A DNA stretch of 16,156 nt from Bradyrhizobium sp. (GTDB lineage Bacteria; Pseudomonadota; Alphaproteobacteria; Rhizobiales; Xanthobacteraceae): NCBI GenBank assembly GCA_028290305.1, contig JAQGKC010000443.1, forward strand, positions 1 through 16,156. The letters run 5' to 3'. Positions 7,130-14,909 of this stretch are shown piece by piece (within the stretch, counting starts at the first letter, position 1; each line of letters starts with the position of its first letter). A program made the position numbers and the translations under genes. Under the pieces are notes generated by a model. That model made no database searches. It saw only the letters and a list, made by a program, of their open reading frames with translations, and had not been told where the DNA came from.

Positions 7130-7226
7130 CAGATATGGTTCGCACTGCGCTAGATAGTGTTTCTTGGTTTTTAAAAGATCCTTTTCGACACGCTTTGTTT
7201 GAATCGTCCGACGGTGAGGGCGTTCC

Positions 7227-7541
7227 ATGAAAGCCCGTCAACATTGCCAAAACCTTGCTTCTCTGACCCTTGTTCTTCTGACTCCTGGCGTCGGCCTCTT
7301 GTCTTTCGTTTTCGGTGACCTGATCGGATCTCCTGCGCAGGCGGCAGGGGAAACGCCGCGGAACATGCTCGCGGCGCAGATACGTATGCAGGGCGTTGCC
7401 TGCGACAAACCACTCAGTGCCGTGAGGGACGCGAAGCACTCAAAACCGGATCACGACGTCTGGGTTCTCAAGTGTAGCAACGCGACCTATAGGATAAGCC
7501 GTTTTCCCGACATGGCGGCAAAAGTGGAACGACTTCGGTAG
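7227..7541 (+). CDS. Small secreted hypothetical protein
   Basis: A 104-residue protein that I know only as a Bradyrhizobium-style hypothetical. GGTGAGGG (7213-7220) precedes the ATG. An N-terminal signal peptide runs through a hydrophobic stretch (LASLTLVLLTPGVGLL) to a likely AQA cleavage site near residue 39. The mature part of about 65 residues holds two Cys (VACDKPL and VLKCSNATY) that could form a disulfide in the periplasm, and ends SRFPDMAAKVERLR. Function is unknown. It is preceded by the hairpin terminator, so it is probably transcribed on its own. Confidence 0.75.
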   Translation: MKARQHCQNLASLTLVLLTPGVGLLSFVFGDLIGSPAQAAGETPRNMLAAQIRMQGVACDKPLSAVRDAKHSKPDHDVWVLKCSNATYRISRFPDMAAKVERLR

Positions 7542-7584
7542 CGGTTTTAAAACGACTTCGCTCGGTGCGGGTGTCGTCCGATAG

Positions 7585-7752
7585 GAGAGCCATCCAAGTC
7601 GCCGGCTTGTTCTCGGTGCAATCGCGGCGTTGCCGGTCGTCTCCGTGCCAATTATCGCGAGCGCTGAGGCGCAAACGACAACCACTCAGGTTTCACGTCC
7701 CGCAGGTTCTGGCTTCTCGTTCGCCGCGGTCGGCGATACCCGGCCAATGATG
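7585..7752 (+). pseudogene. N-terminal relic of a secreted metallophosphoesterase-like protein
   Basis: In the frame following a stop at 7582, the peptide SHPSRRLVLGAIAALPVVSV then PIIASAEAQTTTTQVSRPAG and SGFSFAAVGDTRPMM looks like a twin-Arg-type signal sequence (RR followed by a hydrophobic run) leading into the first strand of a calcineurin-like phosphoesterase (FAAVGDTRP; Asp and following residues normally bind metal). There is no ATG start, a stop lies just upstream, and the likeness ends abruptly after GDTRPMM. The frame then runs without resemblance to a stop at 7834-7836. Only about 55 codons of a protein normally several hundred long remain. Recognition is by eye. Confidence 0.45.
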
Positions 7753-7888
7753 CTGTCAATATCCGCTCCGGCCCGTACGGGAGCGCGCGCTACACTCCCG
7801 CGCGATCAACATTGCCTGCGACGGTCTGGACGTTAGTATGGTTCAGCAGCAGCCAAGCGGCAATCGCGTTCAGGTGCGGAGCGTGGTC

Positions 7889-8305
7889 ATGAGCTATGGA
7901 ATGACTTTGGTGAAATTTCGGAACGGTCAGAGGGATCCGATCCCGCGGGATGCGATCGTCAGCATCCTTGCGCGACATGGATGCAGGGTTCCAGAGCTGC
8001 GAGAGGGATCCAATGAAATCGGGCTACCTCATGACGAGGCATACTACTCTCCTCTCGGCGAGTTCGCGCTTCTCGCTGTCAGGGACGGCGAGGTGACAGA
8101 GTTTGGTTTGCACCGCCCACAGGCCACCACACAGTGCAGGACGCTACTGTTCTCGCTTATCAACGAGGTAAGACTCACGATGTTTCCTGACTATGGAATA
8201 GATCTATTCGCCCGAGAGGACGTATTTAATGAGGTTCCTCAGGATATATTGGCCCAATTCTCCAACCTCATCGTGGTCAATCGACCGGAGGATTGTGCGA
8301 CCTGA
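7889..8305 (+). CDS. Hypothetical protein of 138 residues, family not recognised
   Basis: The frame reads MSYGMTLVKFRNGQRDPIP, then DAIVSILARHGCRVPE, GLPHDEAYYSPLGEFALLAV, GEVTEFGLHRP and a C-terminal part with LINEVRLTMFPDYGIDLF. It has no signal peptide or membrane segment. The composition is acidic and aromatic and looks like a small single-domain cytosolic protein, possibly an immunity-type or accessory protein, but no domain is identifiable. The ATG at 7889 is preferred because CGGAG lies about 8 bases upstream. An earlier in-frame ATG at 7838 has no ribosome site, and that longer frame runs on from relic sequence upstream. It is isolated and converges with the LysR gene. Confidence 0.65.
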   Translation: MSYGMTLVKFRNGQRDPIPRDAIVSILARHGCRVPELREGSNEIGLPHDEAYYSPLGEFALLAVRDGEVTEFGLHRPQATTQCRTLLFSLINEVRLTMFPDYGIDLFAREDVFNEVPQDILAQFSNLIVVNRPEDCAT

Positions 8306-8559
8306 GGATTGCGCCTAAGTTTTGGCGATAGCAGCAGCGGTTTGGTGCACGGCACAGCAGGTCCTGGACTGCGGCTGGAAGTCGCAAAATAGTGACGACA
8401 GGAGAGGGCATAACCTTGTGGTTTATGGTCCGCTCTCGGTCGGAACCACCCCCGGCGTAAAGCAGGTTGTAGGCAAGCCTGCCCGCCATACCAACCGCTC
8501 AAAACCACTATGCAGAGTCACTAGATCACTTTTCAGCGCCAGCAGACGACGCAGGCCAT

Positions 8560-9501
8560 TCAAGTTCTGCCTTGGTAGGCTACGATTCCCGCACCCGCCT
8601 TCGGAAGCTCCATCCGCAGGTGATTGACGAAGGCGCTGATGCGAACGGGCCGATAGCGTGACGGCGGGTAGGCCACCGACAGCATCAGAAACGGGGGATG
8701 CCATCCCGGGCAGAGCTGAACCAGCCGGCCTGAATCGAGATCGTCCTGCACCGCCCAGAACGGCAGGATCCCATAGCCGACGCCTTCCCGCACCGCCACG
8801 ATCGCGGCATAGATATTGTCGGTGTTGAATGCGGGCCGGACTTTTAGAATGACCTTCCGATTGCGAGGTCCCGTCAGCGGCACTTCGTCGGGAACGTAAG
8901 TAAACAGCACGACCGAAGGTAACGGCTCAAGCGACCTCGGATGTGCGACGGTTCGAAAGCCCGGCGCAGCCACGATCGTGCGATCGATCCGCCAGAGATG
9001 GCGAACGATGAGGCCGAGTTGGCGGACGGGGCCGGCGCGAATCCACAGGTCGTATCCGCCGGCGGCAAGATCGCCCGGCTCATCGATCAACCGCCAGTCG
9101 AGGGTGACCGCCGGGTGCTGAACCAAAAACCGGGACGCAACCGTTGCCAGAATGGTCTGGCCGAGCGCCACGGGGACTGCGACCCTGATCAGGCCTTTGA
9201 GCTCTTCGCGCTCGTCTCGCAACGTGTCGATCGAGGTTTCCCAGTCGGCCAGCATGGTGCGCGCGTCTTCCAGAAACCGATTGCCGGCGTCCGTCAATGC
9301 GAGGTCATGGGTGGACCGCCGGATGAGCTGCACACCAAGCAGAGCTTCCAGTTGCTTGAGCTGGCGGCTGGCGGTTGGTTGCGATACGCCAACCGACTGC
9401 GCCGCCGCGGAGAGTGAGCCCGTTTCGGCGATCCGCACGAACAGCCGCATGAATTCAAAACGATCCAGGGTTTTCACGATGTCGCTCTGGTTATTCGTCA
9501 T
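8560..9501 (-). CDS. LysR-type transcriptional regulator (CrgA-like)
   Basis: A 313-residue LTTR. The winged helix-turn-helix covers about residues 14-73, with the recognition segment GSLSAAAQSVGVSQPTASRQ and KQLEALLGVQLIRRSTHDLAL, then a linker helix and a periplasmic-binding-like effector domain (about 100-300) typical of the CrgA subgroup (IRVAVPVALGQTIL ... VREGVGYGILPFWAV). It is divergent from the MFS-MBL-MBL-SDR-BKACE operon, so it most likely controls that operon in response to the transported substrate or an intermediate. A T-N11-A palindrome overlaps its own start codon, which suggests autorepression. Confidence 0.93.
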   Translation of the reverse strand: MTNNQSDIVKTLDRFEFMRLFVRIAETGSLSAAAQSVGVSQPTASRQLKQLEALLGVQLIRRSTHDLALTDAGNRFLEDARTMLADWETSIDTLRDEREELKGLIRVAVPVALGQTILATVASRFLVQHPAVTLDWRLIDEPGDLAAGGYDLWIRAGPVRQLGLIVRHLWRIDRTIVAAPGFRTVAHPRSLEPLPSVVLFTYVPDEVPLTGPRNRKVILKVRPAFNTDNIYAAIVAVREGVGYGILPFWAVQDDLDSGRLVQLCPGWHPPFLMLSVAYPPSRYRPVRISAFVNHLRMELPKAGAGIVAYQGRT

Positions 9502-9509
9502 ACGAATAA
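9491..9509. promoter_or_regulatory. LysR-type operator (T-N11-A palindrome) across the lysR start codon
   Basis: TTATTCGTCATACGAATAA is a perfect inverted repeat with 7-bp arms and a 5-bp spacer. It contains TTCG-N5-CGAA, so T at 9494 and A at 9506 are separated by 11 bases, the LTTR consensus. The start codon of the regulator (complement of 9499-9501) lies in the spacer, so binding would block its own expression. Confidence 0.7.
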
Positions 9510-9550
9510 GCGCATTTCACATGGGACGTCTACCGTTTCCGTGAACCGCA

Positions 9551-9563
9551 GGGCACTGTGCCC
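9551..9563. promoter_or_regulatory. Short perfect palindrome in the divergent promoter region
   Basis: GGGCACTGTGCCC has 6-bp arms around one base and lies midway between the LysR gene and the MFS operon. It may be a second binding site or a structural element. No promoter boxes could be assigned with confidence. Confidence 0.35.
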
Positions 9564-9620
9564 GGCGAATTTAGGCTACCTGAAGAACAGGCCGATCCAA
9601 TCTGCCGCGCCGGGCGAAGA

Positions 9621-9636
9621 CCAATCGGATGATTGG
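9621..9636 (+). promoter_or_regulatory. Inverted repeat in the operon leader just before the MFS ribosome site
   Basis: CCAATCGGATGATTGG, with 6-bp arms and a 4-base loop, ends about 8 bases before the GAGG ribosome site of the transporter. In RNA it would form a small hairpin near the translation start; in DNA it could be an operator. Confidence 0.35.
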
Positions 9637-9656
9637 CGGGAAACAAAGAGGGCACC

Positions 9657-10985
9657 ATGTCGACTTCAGTAACAAGCGCTGGCGAACTTCGCTGGTACCA
9701 GGGAATCGAACGCAAATTGTGGATCATCCTGGCCGTCACCTATGTGGGATGGCTGCTTGATTCGATGGATCTCAATCTCTTTACTGTCGTGCTGGTGCCG
9801 AGCTTGCGCGAACTGCTGGGACCGCAGGCCAGTCCGCAGACCATTGGCTATTACGGCGGCGCGATCGCCGCGGTGCAGTTGCTCGGCTGGGGCGTCGGAG
9901 GAATGATCTTCGGCATCCTCGGCGACTATTGGGGACGCGCGCGCACGCTGTGTCTCTCGATCGTGGTCTATGCGGTCTTTACTGCGCTGTCCGGCTTTGC
10001 GACGACCTGGTGGGAGCTCGCCATTTTCAGATTTCTGATGGCGGCGGGCGTCGGTGCCGAATGGGCGATCGGCACCGCCTTGATCAACGAGACCTGGCCG
10101 CAGCGATCGCGCGTGGCGGCGAGCGGTGTCATGATGTCGGCATTCGGCTTCGGCTATTTGCTGGCCGGCGTGCTGAACCTGGTGATCGGTTCTTACGGCT
10201 GGCGCTGGGTGTTCTTCACCGGGGTGATCCCGGCTATTTTGATCGCTTTCATCTGGAGCGAGCTTCCGGAGTCCGAGCGCTGGCAGGTGGCATCGCGCCG
10301 CCGAGAAGCCGCGTCGGAACGCATTCGATCGGGAACGTCGGTTTCACAGGAAGACCGCAAACTCGCGGCCTTTACCTTCATCGGCCTGTTTCAGCATCCC
10401 TGGCTGCGCAATACCGTGGTGGCATCCATCATGTCGTTCGCGGCAACGGTCGGATTCTGGGGCACGCAGACCTGGATTCCCGCGCGTGCGGCCGAACTGG
10501 CCGTTGCCGGCGGCGCCAACCCCGTGCAGGTGACCAGCATCGCCATCATCATTCTCAACTGTGCCGCTGTCGTCGGTCTTTTGGTGTTCGCGTGGCTGAC
10601 CGAACTGATCGGGCGCCGGCCGGCCTTTGCGCTGGGATGCATCGGCAACATGATCGTGTTGCCGATCGTCTTCCTCGTTCCGAAGAATTATCAGACACTC
10701 TTCATATTGCTGCCGCTGATGGGCTTGTTCACCAACGGAATCCTGGGAACCTTCACGCCTTATTTTCCGGAATTGTTTCCAACGCGGCTGCGCGCCACCG
10801 GCGTCGGATTCTGCTTCAACATCGCCCGTATCTTCGCGGCAATCGGACCATTCATCGCGGGCTCGCTGGTGGTTGCCTTTGGCGGCATCCCGAAGTCCGG
10901 CGCCATCATGGCCTTGAGCTATGTGATCGGGCTGATTGCGGTCTGCTTTGCGCCGGAGACGCGCGGCAAGCCGTTGCCGGAATAG
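9657..10985 (+). CDS. MFS transporter, aromatic/organic acid:H+ symporter type
   Basis: A 442-residue protein with about 12 hydrophobic segments. It carries the acidic pair LDSMDLNLF in the first membrane helix, the loop 2-3 motif GDYWGRAR, a large N-half helix with GVGAEWAIGTALINETWP, a charged central loop (about 200-235, SELPESERWQVASRRREA) and LTELIGRRPAF in the second half, as in the MHS/AAHS sugar- and aromatic-acid symporters. It probably imports the carboxylate or lactone processed by the downstream enzymes. The ATG at 9657 is chosen for its AGAGGG site; a TTG at 9633 would add eight residues but is less likely. The stop is 4 bases before the next gene, so it is the first gene of the operon. 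Confidence 0.93.
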   Translation: MSTSVTSAGELRWYQGIERKLWIILAVTYVGWLLDSMDLNLFTVVLVPSLRELLGPQASPQTIGYYGGAIAAVQLLGWGVGGMIFGILGDYWGRARTLCLSIVVYAVFTALSGFATTWWELAIFRFLMAAGVGAEWAIGTALINETWPQRSRVAASGVMMSAFGFGYLLAGVLNLVIGSYGWRWVFFTGVIPAILIAFIWSELPESERWQVASRRREAASERIRSGTSVSQEDRKLAAFTFIGLFQHPWLRNTVVASIMSFAATVGFWGTQTWIPARAAELAVAGGANPVQVTSIAIIILNCAAVVGLLVFAWLTELIGRRPAFALGCIGNMIVLPIVFLVPKNYQTLFILLPLMGLFTNGILGTFTPYFPELFPTRLRATGVGFCFNIARIFAAIGPFIAGSLVVAFGGIPKSGAIMALSYVIGLIAVCFAPETRGKPLPE

Positions 10986-10989
10986 AAGC

Positions 10990-11742
10990 ATGCGGGTTGA
11001 TGTCCTCATACCGGGTCTGCCGGCCAAGGCCGATCATTTCCTGTTCGGCATCTGCTCGCTGATGCTGTTGCGCGACGGCAAGCGCACGATCCTGTTCGAT
11101 ACCGGCCCCTTTCGGGTACGACCGATGCTGATCGAAGCGCTGGCGGCGCACGGCCTTGCGCCTGCGGACATCGATACGGTGTTCGTGTCGCATCTGCATT
11201 GGGACCATATCGAGAATATCGATCTGTTTCGCCACGCCGAAATTCTCGTCCCCCGCCTGGAATTCGACTACGCAGGCGCGGTCCGTCCCACCGACTGGGG
11301 AACGCCGCCCTACGCGCGCGAGATGCTGCAGGGGATGCGGATCGTGCTGCTCGACGATTCCGAGCAGGAGCTGTTTCCCGGTGTTCGGACGCTGCTATTG
11401 CCGGGTCATTCCGTGGGCTTGCAAGGGCTGGTCGTGAAGGCCGGGCAGGGTGATCTCGTGTTGGCCAGCGACGCCTTGTGGTCGGCGCGCGACGCAGTCC
11501 GCGGTCACCCCGACGTTGCGTTCTTCGATCCCGAAAAGGGGCAGGTGAGCCTTACGCGGGCGCTTGGGGCTGGCACGGTTTACTATCCGGGGCACGACAG
11601 GCCGTTCACTCTGAACGAAGGTCGCGTCAGCTATCTTACGCAATACACCTATCACTTGCGTTTCTCATTTCAGCCCGATGGGCGCGATATCCAGACCATG
11701 ATTTCGACCGAAGACCGGCCGCAGACGGCAGGAGGCATCTGA
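10990..11742 (+). CDS. Metallo-beta-lactamase-fold hydrolase, lactonase-like (copy 1, complete metal site)
   Basis: A 250-residue MBL-fold protein of AHL-lactonase/glyoxalase II type. The motif SHLHWDH gives His68, His70, Asp72 and His73. His140 (PGHS), Asp161 (ASDALW) and His202 (PGHDRPF) complete a dinuclear metal site as in AiiA-like lactonases. Start at 10990, with GGAA at 10979-10982, lies 4 bases after the transporter stop; an open extension upstream overlaps the MFS gene and is rejected. The likely reaction is hydrolysis of a lactone or ester of the imported compound. A quorum-quenching role is possible from the fold but not suggested by the operon. Confidence 0.9.
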   Translation: MRVDVLIPGLPAKADHFLFGICSLMLLRDGKRTILFDTGPFRVRPMLIEALAAHGLAPADIDTVFVSHLHWDHIENIDLFRHAEILVPRLEFDYAGAVRPTDWGTPPYAREMLQGMRIVLLDDSEQELFPGVRTLLLPGHSVGLQGLVVKAGQGDLVLASDALWSARDAVRGHPDVAFFDPEKGQVSLTRALGAGTVYYPGHDRPFTLNEGRVSYLTQYTYHLRFSFQPDGRDIQTMISTEDRPQTAGGI

Positions 11743-11744
11743 CC

Positions 11745-12491
11745 ATGCCGAGCGAAATCGAGCTGCTCTTCACGGGTCTTGCCGCTGAAGCCGACAAATT
11801 CCTGTTCGGCACGTCAACCGTTGCGCTTGTCCGTGCCGCGGGCGAGCTGATCGTCTTCGATACCGGCCCCTATGCCTACCGGCCGATCCTGCAGGGGCGC
11901 CTCCGCCGCGCCGGCATCGATCCGGCCGCGGTGACCAAGGTCGTGCTGTCGCACCTGCATTGGGACAATGCAGCGAACGCCGACCTTTTTGGTAACGCCG
12001 ACATTCTCGTGCATGAGCGCGAACTGAAGGCAGCCGACACAGCCAGCGGACGCGATTGGGCCATCCCGGAATACACCGCCCGCGCGCTCAGGAAACTACG
12101 GCTTCAACCGGTCGCGGGCGATATCGAACTGGCTCCCGATCTACGCATCGTCGAACTTCCGGGCCACACACCGGGATCGATGGGATTGCTGGTTGGCCGG
12201 CAACTTCTGGCGGGCGACGCGGTCGGCAGTGCGAAAGAGGCCGTCGCCGGACAAATCGCATCTTGCGCGGCCAGCGAGCGGGATGCTGCCGCCAGCCTGA
12301 AGAAGGCGCTCGATATCAGCGAGATCATCTATCCCGGACACGATCGGCCGTTTCGGGTTGGGCCGCCGATCGCTTACATCGCCGACTATGAGTTGAGGAT
12401 TAGACTTTTCGTCGATCCATCGGGCCAGGACGAAGAACTGCATTTTGGCGCCGCCGCCGCGAAGTCTTTTGCAACCTGGCCGGGCAACTGA
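11745..12491 (+). CDS. Metallo-beta-lactamase-fold protein (copy 2, HxHxDN variant)
   Basis: A 248-residue paralogue of the upstream gene, sharing KFLFG, FDTGPY, LSHLHWD, PGHTPGSMGLL and IYPGHDRPF. GGAGG lies about 9 bases before the ATG, 2 bases after the previous stop. His70, His72 and Asp74 are kept, but the last His of HxHxDH is Asn75. His141, Asp158 and His199 are kept. The second metal should therefore be bound differently or lost, giving a mononuclear site, altered specificity or a non-catalytic partner in a heteromer with copy 1. A role in the same hydrolytic step is inferred from pairing; whether the enzyme is active is open. Confidence 0.88.
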   Translation: MPSEIELLFTGLAAEADKFLFGTSTVALVRAAGELIVFDTGPYAYRPILQGRLRRAGIDPAAVTKVVLSHLHWDNAANADLFGNADILVHERELKAADTASGRDWAIPEYTARALRKLRLQPVAGDIELAPDLRIVELPGHTPGSMGLLVGRQLLAGDAVGSAKEAVAGQIASCAASERDAAASLKKALDISEIIYPGHDRPFRVGPPIAYIADYELRIRLFVDPSGQDEELHFGAAAAKSFATWPGN

Positions 12492-12530
12492 CGCTTATTT
12501 GTTTTTCACCGCTCATCGATCGAGGTTGCC

Positions 12531-13286
12531 ATGCCGCTTAATCCAACGCCGCTTGACGGCAGGACCGCAGTCATTCTCGGCGGCACCGGCGGGATCGGAT
12601 TGGCGGTCTCGCAGCTCTTTGCCGAGGCCGGCGCGCGCGTTGCCGTCGTTGCTCATCAGGACCAGGCCAAGGCCGCAGCGGCGGCCGCGCGCCTGTCCGG
12701 CAATGGGCACCGCGGCTATGCGTGCCGGATCGAAGACTCAGCGCAATTGGCCGTGCTCGCTGAAAGCGTCCTTGGAGAGATGGCACCCGCCAACATCCTG
12801 GTGAATGCGGCGGGATTCACGCGCAACATTCCTCACGCCGACCTCGACGCCATGGATGACGAGACCTTCGATCGGATACTGAGTGTGAACACGCGGGCGG
12901 CCTTCGCCGCGGTGCGCAGCTTCGTGCCGCAGTTGCGCGTCGGAGGCGACGGCCTTGTGGTGAACCTGTCGTCGATTGCCGCGACCACGGCGGTCGGCTC
13001 CTGCATCGCCTATTGCGCGGCCAAAGCCGGCATGGATGTGATGGGGGCCGCTCTGGCGCGTGTTCTCGCACCTGCGGTGCGCGTCCTCACGGTGTCGCCC
13101 GGCGTGGTCGACACTGATTTTGTGCCCGGCCGCGATCGGGCGGCGCGGGAAAGAGCCGCCGCGACCACGCCGCTGAAGCGGCTTTGCTCCGTGGAGGACG
13201 TGGCAGAAACCGTGCTCGCATGTGCCGTCGGGTTACGCTATTCCACCGGCTCGGTCATTCAAGTCGACGGCGGAAGGCATCTCTGA
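12531..13286 (+). CDS. SDR-family NAD(P)-dependent dehydrogenase
   Basis: A 251-residue classical short-chain dehydrogenase. The cofactor loop GGTGGIG is at 17-23 (variant of TGxxxGIG), NAAG at 92-95, the active-site Ser148 in NLSSIA, and Tyr161/Lys165 in [15 protein letters not shown] follows and the C-terminus is [12 protein letters not shown]. It follows copy 2 of the hydrolase by 39 bases with GAGG 5 bases before the ATG, and its stop overlaps the next start (TGATG). In this operon it fits oxidation of a beta-hydroxy acid to the beta-keto acid needed by the BKACE enzyme, analogous to the dehydrogenase step in carnitine or 3-hydroxy acid catabolism. The substrate is inferred, not seen. Confidence 0.92.
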   Translation: MPLNPTPLDGRTAVILGGTGGIGLAVSQLFAEAGARVAVVAHQDQAKAAAAAARLSGNGHRGYACRIEDSAQLAVLAESVLGEMAPANILVNAAGFTRNIPHADLDAMDDETFDRILSVNTRAAFAAVRSFVPQLRVGGDGLVVNLSSIAATTAVGSCIAYCAAKAGMDVMGAALARVLAPAVRVLTVSPGVVDTDFVPGRDRAARERAAATTPLKRLCSVEDVAETVLACAVGLRYSTGSVIQVDGGRHL

Positions 13287-14173
13287 TGGCAACAAATCCC
13301 CCACAAAAGGTTTTTATCACCTGCGCGATCACCGGAAACCTGACGCGGCCGGAGCAGTCGCCTCATCTGCCGATTACCCCGCAGCAGATCGCGGATAGCG
13401 CGCTCGAGGCGGCAGAGGCAGGCGCCGCGATCGCGCATATTCATGTGCGGGATCCCGAAACCGGCCGGCCATCGATGTCGATCGATCTGTATCGCGACGT
13501 GATGGATCGTATTCGCTCCCGCAACCGCAATCTGATCATCAATCTGACCACGGGCCCGGGCGGACGGTTCGTTCCGTCCGAAGCCGATCCAAAGGTGGCC
13601 GGTCCCGGCACCACCTTGATCGCGCCGGAGCGCCGGGTCGAACATGTCGAACTGCTGCGTCCCGATATCTGCACGCTCGATCTCAACACCATGAACTCCG
13701 GCGGCGAGGTCGTGATCAACACGCCGCGCAACGTTCGCAAGATGGCCGAGCGCATCAGGGCTGTCGGCGTGATGCCGGAACTCGAATTGTTCGACACCGG
13801 CGATTGCCACCTCGCGCGCGACCTGATCGCGGAGGGGGTATTGCAGGGACCGGGCCTGTTCTCGCTCGTGCTCGGCGTCAAATACGGCTTCAACGCCTCG
13901 CCCGAAACCATGCTCTATGCTCGCGACCTGCTGCCGCCGGGGGCGATCTGGTCCGGCTTCGGCATCGGCCGCTCCGAATTTCCGATGGTTGCGCAAGCCT
14001 GGCTGCTCGGTGGACACGTGCGGGTCGGCATGGAGGACAACCTTTATATTTCGAAGGGCGTTCTCGCCAAGACCAATGCCGAACTGGTGACACGCGCGGC
14101 TGATAGTTTGCGCAACCTCGGCGCCACGATTGCCACTGCGGCGGAAGCACGGGAGATGCTCGGGCTGTCGTAA
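13286..14173 (+). CDS. Beta-keto acid cleavage enzyme (BKACE, DUF849/Kce family)
   Basis: A 295-residue TIM-barrel enzyme of the 3-keto-5-aminohexanoate cleavage (Kce) family. These Zn enzymes react a beta-keto acid with acetyl-CoA to give acetoacetate and a CoA thioester. HIHVRD supplies the Zn ligands His51 and His53. RVGMEDN supplies Arg246, Glu250 and Asp251, equivalent to the Kce Arg/Glu/Asp cluster. The N-terminus [23 protein letters not shown] is typical of the family. The start overlaps the SDR stop by one base, so the two are translationally coupled. Family members differ widely in substrate, so which keto acid is cleaved is not readable here. It ends the operon, 3 bases from the convergent TetR stop. 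Confidence 0.93.
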   Translation: MATNPPQKVFITCAITGNLTRPEQSPHLPITPQQIADSALEAAEAGAAIAHIHVRDPETGRPSMSIDLYRDVMDRIRSRNRNLIINLTTGPGGRFVPSEADPKVAGPGTTLIAPERRVEHVELLRPDICTLDLNTMNSGGEVVINTPRNVRKMAERIRAVGVMPELELFDTGDCHLARDLIAEGVLQGPGLFSLVLGVKYGFNASPETMLYARDLLPPGAIWSGFGIGRSEFPMVAQAWLLGGHVRVGMEDNLYISKGVLAKTNAELVTRAADSLRNLGATIATAAEAREMLGLS

Positions 14174-14176
14174 CGT

Positions 14177-14860
14177 TTAGCGGTGCAGCGGTGCGGCCCG
14201 CCGCGCAGCAACGGTCTCGGCGGTTTTGTTTTCCACATCGTTCCCTGTGAGCGCCTTCACCGACACCGCCACAATCCGCTCGATGATTCCTTCGACGTCG
14301 TTGAGATCGCACAATCCCTCCGACAGTTTTATCAGCCGCTCGCTGTCACGGATGGTCTGGTGCGCCATCGCCAGCGCGAAATGCAGACCCCAATAGAGGT
14401 CGACCTCGCTGCGATCGGGCAGCGAGCGCCGCATCGCGGCGGCGAATTTTCGCAAATGATCGATTTCGCGGTTCTTGATGCGGCGGATCGGTGGCACCGA
14501 CTCGATCGAGGCGCGGATCATGAAACGTGCTGCGGTTGAGCGTTCGCGGTCGGGCCCGAGGCAGCCGCGCAGCGGCGGTCCTACCAGCGCGCGCAGGATG
14601 GAGTCGATATTCGCGCGACCGCTGCTGGCCTGTTCAGCCGCTTTCAATTCATTGAGCCGCTCGCGGTTGGTGGCGAGGCTGCGGGTGACGAACAATTCGG
14701 CGATCAGTTCATCCTTGGAGCCGAAATGATAATTCACCGCGGCGAGATTGACATCCGCGGCGGCGACGATGTCGCGCAGCGTGACGTCGGCGAAGCCGCG
14801 ATCGGCATAGAGCCGCTCGGCGGCGCCGAGGATCGAGGCTCTGGTATGATCCGTTGGCAT
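14177..14860 (-). CDS. TetR/AcrR-family transcriptional regulator
   Basis: A 227-residue regulator with the N-terminal TetR helix-turn-helix at about 8-55 (RASILGAAERLYADRGFADV, then TLRDIVAAADVNLAAVNYHF and GSKDELIAELF) and a helical ligand-binding C-terminal part. The ATG at 14860 (MPTDHTRAS) is chosen, with a GGGG site about 7 bases upstream; the frame is open beyond it, but the extension has no family likeness. It is divergent from the acyl-CoA dehydrogenase and convergent with the BKACE gene. Its likely target is the dehydrogenase promoter, with an acyl-CoA as a plausible ligand, as for many TetR regulators beside acyl-CoA dehydrogenases. Confidence 0.92.
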   Translation of the reverse strand: MPTDHTRASILGAAERLYADRGFADVTLRDIVAAADVNLAAVNYHFGSKDELIAELFVTRSLATNRERLNELKAAEQASSGRANIDSILRALVGPPLRGCLGPDRERSTAARFMIRASIESVPPIRRIKNREIDHLRKFAAAMRRSLPDRSEVDLYWGLHFALAMAHQTIRDSERLIKLSEGLCDLNDVEGIIERIVAVSVKALTGNDVENKTAETVAARRAAPLHR

Positions 14861-14889
14861 CTCATAGCCCCTGCAACGAGGGCGTTGCA

Positions 14890-14909
14890 TTTCAAACAGT
14901 TGTATGAAA
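14890..14909. promoter_or_regulatory. Candidate TetR operator in the divergent region
   Basis: TTTCA (14890-14894) and TGAAA (14905-14909) form an inverted repeat with a 10-bp spacer, nested near a looser AAAC ... GTTT pair (14894-14917). It lies 30-50 bases upstream of the TetR start in an AT-rich patch unlike the GC-rich surroundings, the usual place for a TetR operator. The assignment is positional. Confidence 0.4.

Larger units (their letters stand above)
6578..7226. other. Intergenic stretch with possible leader ORF and terminator
   Basis: About 650 bases without an established gene. The first 370 bases show nothing I can name; a minus-strand open frame there has no family resemblance. 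The right part contains a 23-codon open frame with a good ribosome site (6975-7046) and a strong hairpin (7094-7129), listed separately. Confidence 0.5.

Noticed and set aside
7528..7560. 10-bp direct repeat AACGACTTCG (7528-7537 and 7551-7560) around the stop of the small secreted protein
   Set aside because: Too short and isolated to call a target-site duplication or att site; no element lies between the copies.
8462..8483. GCAGG ... CCTGC inverted repeat between the hypothetical gene and LysR
   Set aside because: Weak 5-bp stem without a T run in either direction; not supportable as a terminator.
9929..11062. Alternative plus-strand frame of 377 codons inside the MFS transporter
   Set aside because: Arg/His/Gly-rich out-of-frame translation without hydrophobic segments; the overlapping frame encodes a textbook 12-helix transporter.
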